A stretch of 64,000 nucleotides of DNA from Atherinomorus stipes (taxonomy: Eukaryota > Chordata > Actinopteri > Atheriniformes > Atherinidae). The translations under genes and the position numbers were made by a program. Location: NCBI GenBank assembly GCA_023101725.1, contig JALJCO010013654.1, positions 372,001 through 436,000 of the forward strand, in the 5' to 3' direction. The first letter of the stretch is position 1; the number at the start of each line of letters is the position of its first letter. The notes under the pieces were generated by a model, which did no database searches, was not told the origin of the DNA, and saw nothing but the letters and a program-made list of their open reading frames with translations. Below are positions 45,501 through 56,600 of the stretch, piece by piece.

Positions 45501-47276
45501 TGCTCCTCGTCCCTTCTCAGCTGCAGGAGCTGGGTAGAAGTGATGATGAGGAGTGAGGGAGAAGTTTTCCTTTGATATATGGAAATACATTTCTGAGTAC
45601 AATGATGTGCCGCTTAAAAAAAAAAAAGATCTGTCAGACAAAAGAGCGTTTATTGTGGCATTAAAGATAAATGCCACAGACAAAAAGAAAGAAAATAATT
45701 ATTTACTAGTAAATAAATATCAGCAGTCAAAGAATTTGCCGTCATTCACTAAATATTACCTTGTTGTGCAGCATTCAAACAAGTTTGTTGTGTCAGTATT
45801 AGGCGTATTAAGATGGCTGTATATGCCATTTGTACCACGTATCTGAGCAGGGTAATAATATTACAAGAACTAAAAAACAAAAAACAAAACCCTTACAGTG
45901 GCATTAGCAAGACAATTATGTTGACATGAAGCCGAAACTTCCTTAGAGCTGAAAAGAAAGAGGAAGACCAGAACTCTGGCATGTAAATACTCATGTAAAC
46001 TGGGCAAACCCTGCAAGTGGGCAAACTCCTGAGTCGGTAAGTGTAAAGGTTGAACTTGTACAGGGAAAATTTACATCTGAATGTTATTTAATTATAGAAT
46101 ATGATGGTTAATATTAACATAGGCTTTAGGGTAAGCAGCGTTACGGGGACCAAGCCAACTTCAGGACCTATTAAGATTTTCCAACAAGCCAAAGTCACAC
46201 AAAGTTTGAGAAATTTCAAAATACTGAGCCAGCAGTCATCAACAACCAGGTGGCACTAGTGTAGTAGACACAAAAGAACTCTGTTAAAAACAAAAACAAA
46301 AATCTTTGATGCCACAGTTCCTCTATGCAAAGTGGTTTAACACTGTGTATCAGACTGAAAGAGTGGGTGACATATGACTGACAGAAACGCAGAAAACTGG
46401 ATTTTATTGCTGTTGCTTTATTGATTCACCACCAAGCAGTTTTAATCTGTCTGCTGGCAAATGTAAAAGTAATTCGCAGTAAATGGCTTTGCGTTAAACA
46501 CAGGGATCAGTCACTGATTATAAACTTGTATATTCAAACTGGGAGGTGCGGTGACAGTAATGACGAAGACGTGTATATATAAGCTAATATAGCTAAGATT
46601 TCCCTTCTACTTTGTGTAGTATGTTTGTGTAGTAGCTTTACGTCCTGTCATTCTTTTCAAACCAAAGTATTTATGTATTGTGTTTCATCTTGGCCACAAT
46701 TACGTTTAACATGCAAACTGAAGCATTTCTTACCGTGTAGAGATATACTTCAGCCAAATAATAAACTGGCACTAGCCGAAGACGACGGCTTCCTTAGCTT
46801 ACATGAATAATTTAGGTTCAATACCTACTTGGCAGTATGTTTAGAGGAGCTAACGCCGGTATAAGGCCCTCAGGGAAACTTGGCAAGACTGACACATGAG
46901 TCAGTCCTTTTACCATCTTAGCTTGATTTAGCTTTAACTTTAGCTCCCACGTTAGCAACTTGCTAACCTATCTGGGCGCGGCGACAAAGCTAAATGACCG
47001 TCACAGAAAACGTTTCCCGGTGTGTTTTTATCACTGGAGCTTGTTCAGGGGTTGTAGATTAGTTTTTTACCTGAGTAAGATCTCCAGGGAGCTCTCGTGT
47101 TTGTCGAGGGGCCTTCCGAGCGCGTTCTTGCGGAGCTTATTCAACTCCTCCACGGAGCGGAGATACTCTGCCTGCTCCTCGCCTCCTGGGTAGGAGGCTG
47201 TGATATATTTCGACAGCGGCTTCACCAGATCGACTTCCGATGACTTTTTTAAAGGGACTGAAATAAACGTTGCCAT
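30561..47276 (-). CDS. pdcd6ip: ALIX / PDCD6IP, Bro1-V domain ESCRT adaptor (18 coding exons)
   Basis: Adaptor linking ESCRT-I and ESCRT-III in endosomal sorting, cytokinesis and membrane repair. Exons: 47276-47071, 44194-44140, 44049-43980, 43459-43332, 41148-40995, 40213-40113, 37675-37559, 37371-37149, 35917-35794, 35382-35205, 34333-34222, 34093-33924, 33546-33298, 32931-32797, 32641-32547, 32312-32204, 32093-31891, 30741-30561. Phases join to 869 aa (human 868). Bro1 domain about 1-357; V domain about 361-700; proline-rich tail 701-869. Visible sites: CHMP4-contact positions F198, V211, L215 (human Phe, Ile, Leu); Y318 in [10 protein letters not shown] (human Tyr319); F675, equivalent of the YPXnL pocket Phe676; PSAP at 716-719 for TSG101; PTPAPR for CIN85-type SH3 domains; RPPPP; an ALG-2-binding-like [14 protein letters not shown]-terminal YYPQQ. 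The start is the conserved MATFISV. Confidence 0.97.
30742..31890 (-). other. pdcd6ip intron 17
   Basis: AT-rich intron between the two exons of the proline-rich tail. It holds the hAT MITE at 31607-31828, 62 bp from the upstream exon's donor. Nothing else was recognised. Confidence 0.8.
31607..31828. mobile_element. Small hAT-type MITE in pdcd6ip intron 17
   Basis: A 222-bp segment with inverted ends (GGGGTGCCCATGTCC at left, GGACTTGGGCACCCC at right). Flanks ATGTAAAG (31599-31606) and ATGTACAA (31829-31836) match at 6 of 8 positions, as expected for an ageing 8-bp hAT duplication. No coding capacity. Confidence 0.7.
33547..35204 (-). other. pdcd6ip introns 10-12 region
   Basis: These introns separate the V-domain exons 34333-34222 and 34093-33924 from their neighbours. 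The longest (34334-35204) is AT-rich, with a (CAAA)n run at about 35100-35124. No extra exon was needed: phases join without gaps. Confidence 0.6.
35918..37148 (-). other. pdcd6ip intron 8
   Basis: Intron between the end of the Bro1 domain and the V domain. Around 36110-36180 it has an inverted motif (TCGACTAGTC, later GATTAGTCGACTA) starting TTAGGGCTGCC, as in common fish hAT-like repeats, but I could not find a matching right end. A 27-bp segment at 36257-36283 recurs at 38015-38041 in intron 6. Confidence 0.4.
38465..38665 (+). repeat. Left arm of a roughly 200-bp inverted repeat
   Basis: This segment matches, in reverse complement and with many substitutions, 39395-39605. Best-shared blocks include GAAAGCCTGATTAGT, CTGTGGAATGA and ACACAAAAAGT versus GCACAAAAAGT. 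The family was not identified. Confidence 0.6.
38845..39352. mobile_element. MITE with GGGCCC termini, Harbinger-like, in pdcd6ip intron 6
   Basis: Ends are inverted repeats: GGGCCCGGTTGTTCAA at left and TTGAACAACTGGGCCC at right, with further imperfect symmetry of GGTTAA/AACGGT words for about 120 bp inward. GGGCCC-type ends suggest PIF/Harbinger, but a clean 3-bp target duplication was not found. There is no transposase frame. The element lies between the arms of a larger inverted repeat. Confidence 0.6.
39395..39605 (-). repeat. Right arm of the roughly 200-bp inverted repeat
   Basis: Reverse complement partner of 38465-38665 (see that entry). Both arms lie in pdcd6ip intron 6 and could pair in the pre-mRNA. 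Confidence 0.6.
40214..40994 (-). other. pdcd6ip intron 5
   Basis: Contains a T-rich tract near 40525-40552, an A21 run at 40607-40627 and a run of 12 G at about 40725-40736. The T and A runs could pair as a hairpin. No exon was recognised. Confidence 0.6.
41614..42517. mobile_element. hAT-type element in pdcd6ip intron 4
   Basis: Target duplication GTTGCTGT is exact at 41606-41613 and 42518-42525. The termini are perfect 15-bp inverted repeats (TAGGGATGCACGATA). Length is 904 bp, of which 544 bp is a second element nested inside (41812-42355), leaving about 360 bp of host MITE. No transposase frame. Confidence 0.85.
41812..42355. mobile_element. TA-flanked inverted-repeat element nested in the hAT MITE
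   Basis: About 70 bp at each end are near-perfect inverted repeats, starting GGGGTGG and containing GATACACTGAAATATCG. TA lies on both sides (41810-41811, 42356-42357), suggesting a Tc1/mariner-type target, although the family was not identified. The interior carries three tandem copies of a roughly 125-bp unit beginning TGCTGATAT at 41861, 41985 and 42111, rich in CTCGCRARAATTC words. Confidence 0.7.
42518..43331 (-). other. Rest of pdcd6ip intron 4
   Basis: AT-rich intronic DNA downstream of the nested MITE. No exon, RNA gene or repeat end was recognised. Confidence 0.5.
44195..47070 (-). other. pdcd6ip intron 1
   Basis: Large first intron (2.9 kb). Near 45190-45300 there are two GTTCACACG words, and near 45388-45404 a GCATCCCTAA end like those of hAT elements, but no partner end was found. 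No coding exon was recognised. Confidence 0.5.
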
Positions 47277-47420
47277 TTCGGCCTGTAAAAGCGAGATCTT
47301 CTCAGGGAAAAACAGGCACGAAATAGTGAGCAACCAACACAAACAACGACGGGCGACCCACTTCCTGGATTCTGACAAGGGACGTCAATTACGTCATGAG
47401 CAACGGAGAGTCGCACGGCG
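47277..47420 (-). promoter_or_regulatory. pdcd6ip: pdcd6ip 5' UTR and core promoter
   Basis: Directly upstream of the start codon the sequence becomes CpG-rich. CACTTCCTGG at 47359-47368 is a good ETS-family core, and TTACGTCA at 47389-47396 is a CRE/ATF-type site, next to a second GACGTCA (47381-47387). No TATA box was seen. This looks like a housekeeping CpG promoter; the transcription start is not known. Confidence 0.55.
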
Positions 47421-49630
47421 CAGAATCAGTACTGTTTTAATAAGACACGCGACAGGCAGATAATCAGTCAAGGATTTGGGAGCCCCAAGTGCCCCATAGA
47501 TCAGGGAGGGGTAAAAAATCCTTTATCTACTTTTGTATTTTTAAATGTATGCATTCTTTTTTTTAAAAATTCATTTCTTATTATTTGATATGCATTTGTA
47601 TATTTGTATATGCATTTATATTTTTCATATTACCACATGCTTAAAACATGTTTAATCTTGTCTTTTTGTTCTTTTGTTTGGTTTTTAAATATAATTTTCA
47701 AGCTTCCATTATGTTATAGTTATTACATTTACTGTCAAAATGATATTCAAAGTAACAAGTGTGTGATAAAAAAAAGCATAATTAGGGGGTGAAAAGGTAC
47801 TTTTGAGATTAAAAACCATAATTATGAAATTCTGTGTGAGATTTTTTTATTTTCAGTGGCAGAAACAGAAACTTATTATGCATCTCCACTGAATTCACTC
47901 TGAAATAATAAAGTAGTATGCTGTGTCTATGTTCAATGAGTTATCTTCAGAGCCCAAAAGTATCTCAAATTACATAGAGCAGTGGCTCCCAACCTGGGAT
48001 CCCCCAAACAGCACAGGGGGTCCTCAAGGCTTTGACTGTTCAGAGCCAGTGTGATTTGAATTAGGGCTATGTCCACACAGAGACAAGTTTAGGTGTATTC
48101 ACTCTTTTTTTTTTTTTTTTTAATTATTCACATTGATCCAGTGTTCCAGGAGTCCCAAAACACAAGTTTTGGAGTATTACATGATAGTAATAATCTTGGC
48201 TTGCATCAAAGGAAATAATTCAGCCAGAATGCATCATTTCTGGTGAGAACAGCTGATGAAAACATGGTTTCAACACAGGGTGGGTGGGGTCCACAACTTT
48301 TTGGTAGTTGCATGAAGGGGATCTTCAGGGACAGACAATCACTGGTACAGAGAATTACAATTATTAAAAAGATCAGGTAATAAAATACCTGTAAAACCTG
48401 GTAATGTCAGTGCATGCAAATTTTTAAACAGCTAATCTACTTAGCAGCTGACAGCAAACCTGGAGTCTGAGCTTCTGACTAGCATACCCTGTGAGATGTC
48501 CTAGCATAAACTAGCACAGATTTGCTGTCAGTGATACCAATAGATTGCTATATTTCTGTCCTGTCTGGTAATTAAGAGCAACATCTGCACTCAGTCTTCA
48601 TCCTAGAAGTAAGTCAACCTTTTACATAAACCTAGAGTGAATATTGGCACGATTCTGAGTCTTGAACATCTGCTTTAGGGAGTCTCAGGCAGGTGCTCTC
48701 AATCTGTTCAATAAACCAATTCAGTGCAGTCTTCTAATTGTCTGGTTACAAAAGGCCTCTGTTTTGAACTTCTTCTGCACCTCTGTTGCTATGCAGAGCC
48801 ACATGAGACACTTGTTCACTGAAGCCCATTGTGTATTATTGTCACAATGATAGAGCTGTGATTAAATGCTATTGGCTCTACAGCAAAAGTTACTGTATGT
48901 CAAAGTGCTGAAACTGAGTGAAATACTGAGTAGATCCCTTGACTTGTCAAGCTTGTAAAACCTCAGGTAGCAATATCTCAAGGAAATTGTTTCCTGTACA
49001 ATGTTATAACTTTCACATAATCGTGGAGGAATCTTGACCTGCTCCTCTTGACAATGCTGTCTAACTTGATTGAGGTCTATGATTATTCGTTTATGCACAG
49101 CACAATGAAGGTCTGTCAAGGCATCTTAATGAGGTTGAGATCTAGACTTTGACTGAATCATGGCAATTCAGTTTAATTTGTCTATACATGACTTATCATG
49201 ACCAAAAATAATGTGAACTTCACTCACACATTCTCAAAAACAGGCTGTTTCAAGTTCATTAAGGAGTTGTGAACCTGCAAATAGATCTGAAGCTCTCACC
49301 CCTATGCTACGTTGGGCTGATACCATGGGAAAGGATGGCAGGTTCACTAGAGAGGCAACCGAGTTAGACAAAAACATACACACAGATTCACTAACACTCA
49401 CATATGGATTTCCCATATAAATCCATACAAATGGCCCGAGTGTTTGGTAAAAAATTACAAGAAAGGATCTCAATGACTTCTACAATGTTTTCAAAGTTGA
49501 TCTGGATCCAGAAAAAATTCCAGATACTCCAGAACACACAAAAAGTAAGGGAGTCGAGCTGCTTGGTGGAGGTCTGCGCTAGTTTTGATTTATTTTTACC
49601 TAAGTAGGAATTTCTTTTTACATATTTTTA
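47421..49630. other. Intergenic DNA between pdcd6ip and ubp1
   Basis: AT-rich with no coding exon. Around 47986 a hAT-like left end (CAGTGGCTCCCAACCTGGG) occurs, with a possible right end near 48350, but flanks do not match well. At 49550-49580 a phrase common in fish dispersed repeats (TTGGTGGAGGTCTGCGCTAG) is seen. Confidence 0.4.
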
Positions 49631-49639
49631 AACATGTTA

Positions 49640-50130
49640 GTTTTTACTGTCTTATCTTTTTTCAGTAACCTTTTTATCACTCCAGCGTTGCCCTCATGGG
49701 GTTCTCTCCCTCAGAGCTACCCCTGCTGCTGTGGTGGCTGTCCTGGTTTGGGCAATCGGGGCCCAGCATGCAGCCTTATGGTGGCATGTCTGCCCAGACC
49801 TTGGGTGCTCCCATGGTGGTGGCCTGGATGGTCGTGGGTGGGGGGGCTCTAGGGGCAGATGGACCCCTTAGTTATTGTTTCATCACCTGGTACCAACTGT
49901 AACTGTAACTGTTACTCTTCTGTGACAGGGCAGCTTTTAAAAGAACTAATGGGGTATGGGTGGGGGTAGTTGTAGGGTCATGGGTGGGTGTGACATAATA
50001 ATGGATGTGTATGCGTGGGTCTTTTTTGTTTTTATCCATAGTATTTTGATATTAGTTGTTTTATTATGAGAAGCACTTTGTATTGTTTTTGTGCATGAAA
50101 AGTGCTACATAAATAAAGTTGATTTGATAT
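49640..50130 (+). mobile_element. Probable LINE 3' tail (truncated)
   Basis: The stretch ends with AAGCACTTTGTATTG, AAAAGTGCTACATAAATAAA and GTTGATTTGAT, an arrangement typical of the 3' ends of fish LINEs. A GC-rich block at 49690-49870 precedes it. No reverse-transcriptase frame is left, so the copy is 5'-truncated. Start is approximate. Confidence 0.45.
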
Positions 50131-51289
50131 GTGCATATTTGTCTCTTTTCCTATTTGGGTAAAACTTCTTTTCCTCTTTTCTTTTTGAAAATTGAATCTG
50201 GTTAAACAATTTGTGAACCTTTGTCCCCTTTTCTGCTAGTGTTGTGATTTTTTTTTTTCTGTTAGCATTGTGAGCAATAGTTTTGTAGGCAACTGTCTGT
50301 GTACCCAAGGTAACTTCCTGCTGATAGCAGGTCACACATTAGCAATCATATACCTGTATACACACACATACACAAATATTGGCTTTCAGTCATAAACACA
50401 CACACACAAAATACAGAAGAAGGAAAAAGGATGCTGATACTAGGCAGGTTGACGGATGAGGCAGGGAGTGTTTTCTTTCGGGTGCCGTCCTCAACTATTG
50501 GATAAGAAAATGGTGAAAGGAGCGTGCTCAAAGATCAACTGGCAACGGGATGGCTGAGGCTAAAGCCACGGCCTTTCTCCATCACCCTAGCCAATTATTT
50601 TGTACTCAAAAGCAGGAACATTAAAATCATTGTGAAACCTATAAAATGTAAATCACACTATGAGGAACCGCCCACTTCTTGGGGGAGATCCTACCAAACA
50701 GATGTGGTCCTTGTACAAGCTCACCTGTGAATCTTAAATGAAACTTAGAAGTCATTCCAGCCTGTTTTTGCCACACAAGAATCACTCTAACACAAGCCCT
50801 TGATCCTTTTATTTTTCAGCAAATTCTGCCGTCAAGTTTCTGGTGTGCGTGGAATCATTGTGTTGCATGGCCAAGTGCAGCCAATCTGACAGAGTTGTCA
50901 AGAATACTTCGGTATGCAGATGTTCTCAGTCAATTGACCGAATGTCAGGTTCCCAGGGCCTGTGGCTGCAGAATGGCCCAGATCAGTACTCCATGTTTAA
51001 CCCTTGGATGCAACATGGTCCATCTAAGCTACGCAACTATTTTCTTCTCAGTGCTGCATTCTTTGTTCTTCTTCCAATAATAAATCACAATAAAATTAAT
51101 ATTTAACATGCAAAATGAGGTCTGTTGAGTCCCCCCCCCACCCCCAATTAGTTTAGACCTAGAAATTTTACAAATGCCTTGTAAATCTGGCATTGTTTTA
51201 ATACATACCTGAATGTTCAATATCCAGGAAATGTAAAAAGGTCATTGAGGCGGAACCCCCATTCGTTTCTTGCAAGAATAACAGTGCAG
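50131..51289. other. Intergenic DNA just past the ubp1 3' end
   Basis: No gene was recognised. A plus-strand 87-codon open frame (50843-51106) has no similarity that I recognise. CA runs occur near 50360 and 50395. Confidence 0.45.
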
Positions 51290-53636
51290 AACACAAACGA
51301 AAGTTATGAAATCATTTATTCCCAGCACATGTGGTTGTGTACATTTCCAGCATATGATACTGTGCACATGAGAAGCATCATCGACATGACATTAACAGTG
51401 GTCACATTTCTGGCTCACGCTCACACACAGCCAGGGAGACGGTTGGTCAGGTCTTCAGACTAGAACTGCTCATCAGAGTTTGCCCGACTCGCCATCACAT
51501 CCACTCTGTTTTGACTCATTTCTGAGTTGATGACCACATTTTGCTTTGCTGTGGCATTCACGTCTGTGTAAACACCACAAGAGCTACAGTCCTGGCTCTG
51601 GCGCGTGGTGAGACAGAAATAGTTGCTTTTTAGTCTTGACATTCTTTTTCTCTTTGTTTTTTTTTCTTATTCTCCTTCTGATTAGGCAGGTAAGAAAAGG
51701 GCGGGGCTGTAGGATTACTGACTACACATCAAGCTAGAACTCAGTAAATTTCTTCAGTGCAGGCTTGGTCTCTACTGTATGGAAAAAAGAAGGAGGGAAT
51801 ACACTCGCTGACAAATTTTTCTGTCCCTCTTTCCCCCGTTTTTCCACATGCTCTTTACTAGGTAGCAAGCTAAACACAACTTTTTCATACCAACAGGAAA
51901 GAGTTTGACATAATGAAATCTTTGCAAGAACACAAAAATGATACACATGCACACATACACACATTCTGACACAGACACCTTAGAGTGTAAACTGTAAGCG
52001 CCTCAAAAAAAAAAAGAAAGAAAAAAAAAAATCCAAAAACAGGTCAACAAAACTAATGCAGACTCCCAAGAGTTAAAGGTTCCCCTTCACTTGTCTAAGA
52101 TGGGGCACTCGAAACATGACCTGTGCTGTCTGTGTTCAGCTACACAACGAACACAAGATGGACACGGCGCTCCGATGATTTTCTAGTCTGCAGGGTAAGA
52201 CTATTGAAACCATGCGACGTTGATGATTCCTTTCTACCAACCTGCTGCATGATAGGTTGTTTAATGCAAAGCAGCTCCTGGAATAGAGGGATTAGCATAA
52301 AAGGAACTCCATCTCAATTTATTTACCTCTAAACCAGTTTAACTTCTCTTGAGACCAAGATGTCAGGAGCTATTGAGGTTTATTTTCTTTCAAAAAGAAT
52401 GCCTATCAATATGAAACCTGTTTGGTCCAGTTCTTAGTAGGTTGTTGGATAGGTATCACTGCCCCGCTCTACAATATCCCGCAGAGGTTTCAATCTTGCT
52501 TGTACATTTATGGCCAAAATCCGAGACCAAACTTTCCTCTAAACTGGTGTTTCAATGTCAATACACAAAGCAGAGGAGTCAAAGATGGCGTGTATGTGCT
52601 TACATGTGAGTAAAAGATTGAGCTAAAAGCCAATATGGCACCAGAGACAAGTAAATTCAATGAGAGCAACAGAAACATCTGATCCATAAATAAAAGCATC
52701 AACTAAAACGGGAAAGAGCAGGCCAAGCAGGACGTATGTTAGATGAGCCGAGCGTGACAACGCCAACACAGAAATATGGCTGAAAGTTCAAATCACTACG
52801 TGACAAGAGTTAATGAAAATTACTCCACTTGAAAAAAATACAAATAAAAAAGTGGTGCCAAAATCCACAAAATGAGGAGACTTCCACTCATTTAGCCTGG
52901 ATATTTCACGAGTTGCCAAACTCAGCCGATCAGTAAATGGTTAATTAAGACAACCCCATCAAGAATGTTAGATAAGCAGAGTTAGGTAGGATTCTCCTTT
53001 AAGCAACTTAGTATGAGATTGCATGCTATTCAGGAGTACAGGTTAATCAAATACTGGCCTAGTGCTGGCTGTGCGCGTTGTTTAGGAAGGGCAACGAGCA
53101 TTAAGGAAACTCTGCTTTCTTTCTGTCTCTAACCGGCCAGAGCACCACCCACCCCCTCTCTCTTGGGGCCTCCATCCTTCCTTCTCCACACAGAAACCAT
53201 ATAAAAATAAAACAAAAATCAAAATACATAGAACAATGTCAACTTTCCCCTCATCTCATATCCTCCCCAGTCTCTCTTCTTCTAACTAATCTCTTTCTTT
53301 AATAATGTTTTCAATATGAAACAGTGGACACACCCATGTCAGATTCTAACATTTACATGGCCTTCGTGCAGTCTCTGTGCTTTCCAACGAGCTGTCGCTT
53401 AAAGAGATAGGGAGGATGTAGACGGAAAGAGTAGAGGCAGGCAGAGAGGGACAGAGGGAGGCTTCTGCTCCAAAACAGAGGGTGGAGTATTAGTGATGCC
53501 ATCTGTCCTCCTCACTACTTCAGGATTAGATGAAGTCCTTCACTCAACTCATCTGGAAGGGAATTCACAAGAGAAAAAGCACATTAAATCCTTGTCAAAT
53601 AAAGACAGAATGTGGATTTTTAGCAGCAGTTCCTCC
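51290..53636 (-). other. ubp1: ubp1 3' UTR
   Basis: It follows the ubp1 stop at 53639-53637. AATAAA on the minus strand at 51320-51315, followed by a T/G-rich stretch, gives a UTR of about 2.3 kb, plausible for this family. An earlier AATAAA near 52322-52317 could give a shorter form. No open frame with coding character lies inside. Confidence 0.45.
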
Positions 53637-56600
53637 TCATGGCATTATGAGCTGACCTTCGACAGTGCTGATCAAAAAACAGCTCTCGTCAGGCAAGTTG
53701 TAAACCATCTGGGAAGGAAAAAAAGGACAAAAAAAAAAAAAAATGTTAGAGCTCACACAATATCCCCTTCAGCCTTCCAAGACATGATTTCTTTGTAGTT
53801 CTAGTCACCAACTCTGATGGACGACGAGTCAGAAGTGCATCAAGGCAGAAACAATACTGTGCTTGTAACAGCAGTAGGCTATAAATTACATGCAAACTAG
53901 GGACTTTACAGAAAGGAGTTGTTCATGGTGAGATAGCATGCAGGATGGTGAAATTCAATGAGATAGCTCTCACGCATATTTCATGCTGCAGATTTTGACA
54001 GTTTATATATCAAATTAACTGCTGTAAAAATATATACATAATAGTAATATCATTTGCTGGGTAAGAGTAATATATCGGATGAAGTTGATGTGTTAAGCAT
54101 AGATAGGAAAGGCAAAGAACACTAAAAACAACGATAACAGAAAAGATGAGATAAGATGAGGCGTCTCTGGGCTCCCTCTTTCAGCATGAGCCGTTTTATG
54201 GCCTTCCTACTGACATTTGTTTAAGTACATAAACTTTTTTTCTAAGAAAACAAAACTACTCCGATTGATTATTTGTTGAACTGTAAATACTTAATGATAC
54301 TGTATGCTTCTATTAACAAAACTTATGTAGTTTTTAAATGCTTTTTGCACTGTTAAAGGATAGACATCCAATCCAACTGTGCAATATCCCGGCCTGCTGA
54401 TTTATCTATTTATTACTCTGCCATTCATCAGTCACCTCTTTCTGCTGTGTAGTGCAGCCATTTAACTGTGTACAGACCATCATCTCTCTGTGTACGGTTT
54501 CTTATTAGAGAGCTTTTATGTCTGCATTGCATTGCATATTTATACCTTTTCTACATTTTAAAATGTTATGTTTTTACTATGGTGTCTTATTTTCTAATTT
54601 GTTGACTCTGTTAGCCCAAGAGTGCACAAGAACTAGCTGTTTATGCACAGATAAAATCCTGAATCTCACTGAACTTGTGCAAGCATTTATTCATTTAAAG
54701 CAGAGTAGATGCGAAGGCAAATCAAGGCTAGGGATGCACAAATACCACACTTTTTAAAACAGAGTACAAGTAATGTACTTCCATTTGAATACTTGCAGAT
54801 ACAGAGTACCAATATGAGTACCAATGAATCCCAGTACAGTTCACTGGTAAGGAGTGGAGACCAGAATGCCAGCTGCGATGATTGACTGACTGGTTAATTG
54901 TGTGATATCTTAGATAGGTCATCCTGCTACCATCCACTAAATGTAAGACTAGAAAACTATCAAAAACTTCATAAAAAAGGTTCTCTCATCAAAATGGAAG
55001 TGATTTGTAACTTATGATTGCTGCCTCTCGGCCAAGGCTCCCTTAGAAAAGAGGTTTTTAATCTCAACGGGACTTCCTGGTAAAATAAAAAATATATATA
55101 TATCACGGTTTCTCTCACCGTAATAACTTTGTTTCTGGGAACCTGATGATAAAAATTCTACATGCAAGGATTGAAAAATATCAGAAACTTTATAACTGAG
55201 GAGGATAAAGTGTTTTTTGATTGATTGATGCCCAAACTAAGCTGCTCTCACCGAGATAATGCGATGTTGATTTTTAATCTGGTATGTTATAACTTTGCTC
55301 TTTACGCATTAATATGTCCAATAAAATTATTCATTAATTCCACAGATTAATCGCTTTGCATGAATGCATTAGGTCTGACAGGCCTAGGTTTTTTTTTTTC
55401 ACATTGGTATTGGGTTCTACTGTATAGTGATCATGTTTATGAAAACAGAGCAAGAGTACACAAGGATGGTATAGACTGATATATGATACTGTAATAAGTG
55501 CATCCCTTATCAAGATGGGTGTAACCCAGCGGTCAAACACTTTAGAGAAGTAAATCATCCAGCCGCCTCTCACAGGCTCATTGGCATGAAATGCAAAGGG
55601 ATATGCATTCCTTCACAGTTTTATATGTTTACTAATCTCTCAAATTTGTGTAAACCACAAGTTTGAGACCATGCTCGAATAGAGTACAACTTTTCATTTC
55701 AAGGTAAGTTTCTTCAGAAAATAAAGTCTATATATAATACAGATGTACATTTTATTTGGTCATCACTTAACATAATTTTCAATTCAATTCAATATACTTT
55801 GTCCTACAAGGGGAAATTTGTCTTGGACTCACCAAATGCCATAAATGTCTCAACAGTCACAATGACAAAATGTGACAATACATCACAATACATCACCAAA
55901 CACCATCTTAAACAAAACAAACATTAATTGCTTATAGGGTACTTAATGTCTTGATGTGGAGGATCAGTTCAGTAAAGGCTCTGTGTGTGTTGGGTACCTG
56001 GTCACTTAGCAGGATGTGTATGCCTGTAGGACCCTGTCTGTACACCTGGTTGATCTTTCCCAGTGGAATGCCACAAACACATGCCATCTTGCGGATGAGT
56101 TCTGCAGCTGTAAGCTCTTCTAAGTACAAAGCATGGTACACTGCACAGAAACAGAGCAGAGACAATATTTCTCACTCATGCTGGCATTCACACACACACA
56201 CTCCAATATTGCATGATCATCAGTAAACAGGTTACCATGTAAACTAGGGGAGATGCTGTGATCTCCATTTTCATTGGTGCAGTGCCTCTCCAGCAGGGGG
56301 CTCTCCTGAGGAGACTCCTGACAGACGTATAATGTCAACCTGGGACGCACCGACCTGCACACAAACAAAACAACTCAGTGAGACACTTCCTTAGTGTGGT
56401 GGGGGCGATGAGTGTGTTCACAAACAAAAGGTGGTAGCAGGAAATGAGAGGCAATGCCTAACAAAAGATGACAGGATGAAGAGAAGATGTTTTTGCATCT
56501 AAGGCATCCTCTCATGTTCCTCTCACTTTCATTATTCATTGTGTTCATTAAGAACAACAAAAAAAGAAGATAATGAAGAAATACACACCTGGATTTGAGT

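Larger units (their letters stand above)
53709..55997 (-). other. Last intron of ubp1
   Basis: Holds the hAT-type element at 54729-55508. Around 55776-55832 a phrase common in fish dispersed repeats (AGGGGAAATTTGTCTTGGAC) follows an AATTC-rich run. The acceptor CCTTCCCAG precedes the last exon. Confidence 0.5.

Noticed and set aside
47986..48352. hAT-like element with CAGTGGCTCCCAACCTGGG start
   Set aside because: The left end looks right, but the proposed right end does not pair well and the flanks match at only about 5 of 8 positions.
50843..51106. 87-codon plus-strand frame past the ubp1 3' end
   Set aside because: No similarity recognised and no supporting splice or promoter signals.
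56285..56300. CTCF-like word CCAGCAGGGGGCTC
   Set aside because: It lies inside a ubp1 coding exon, where the codons explain it, so chance is more likely.
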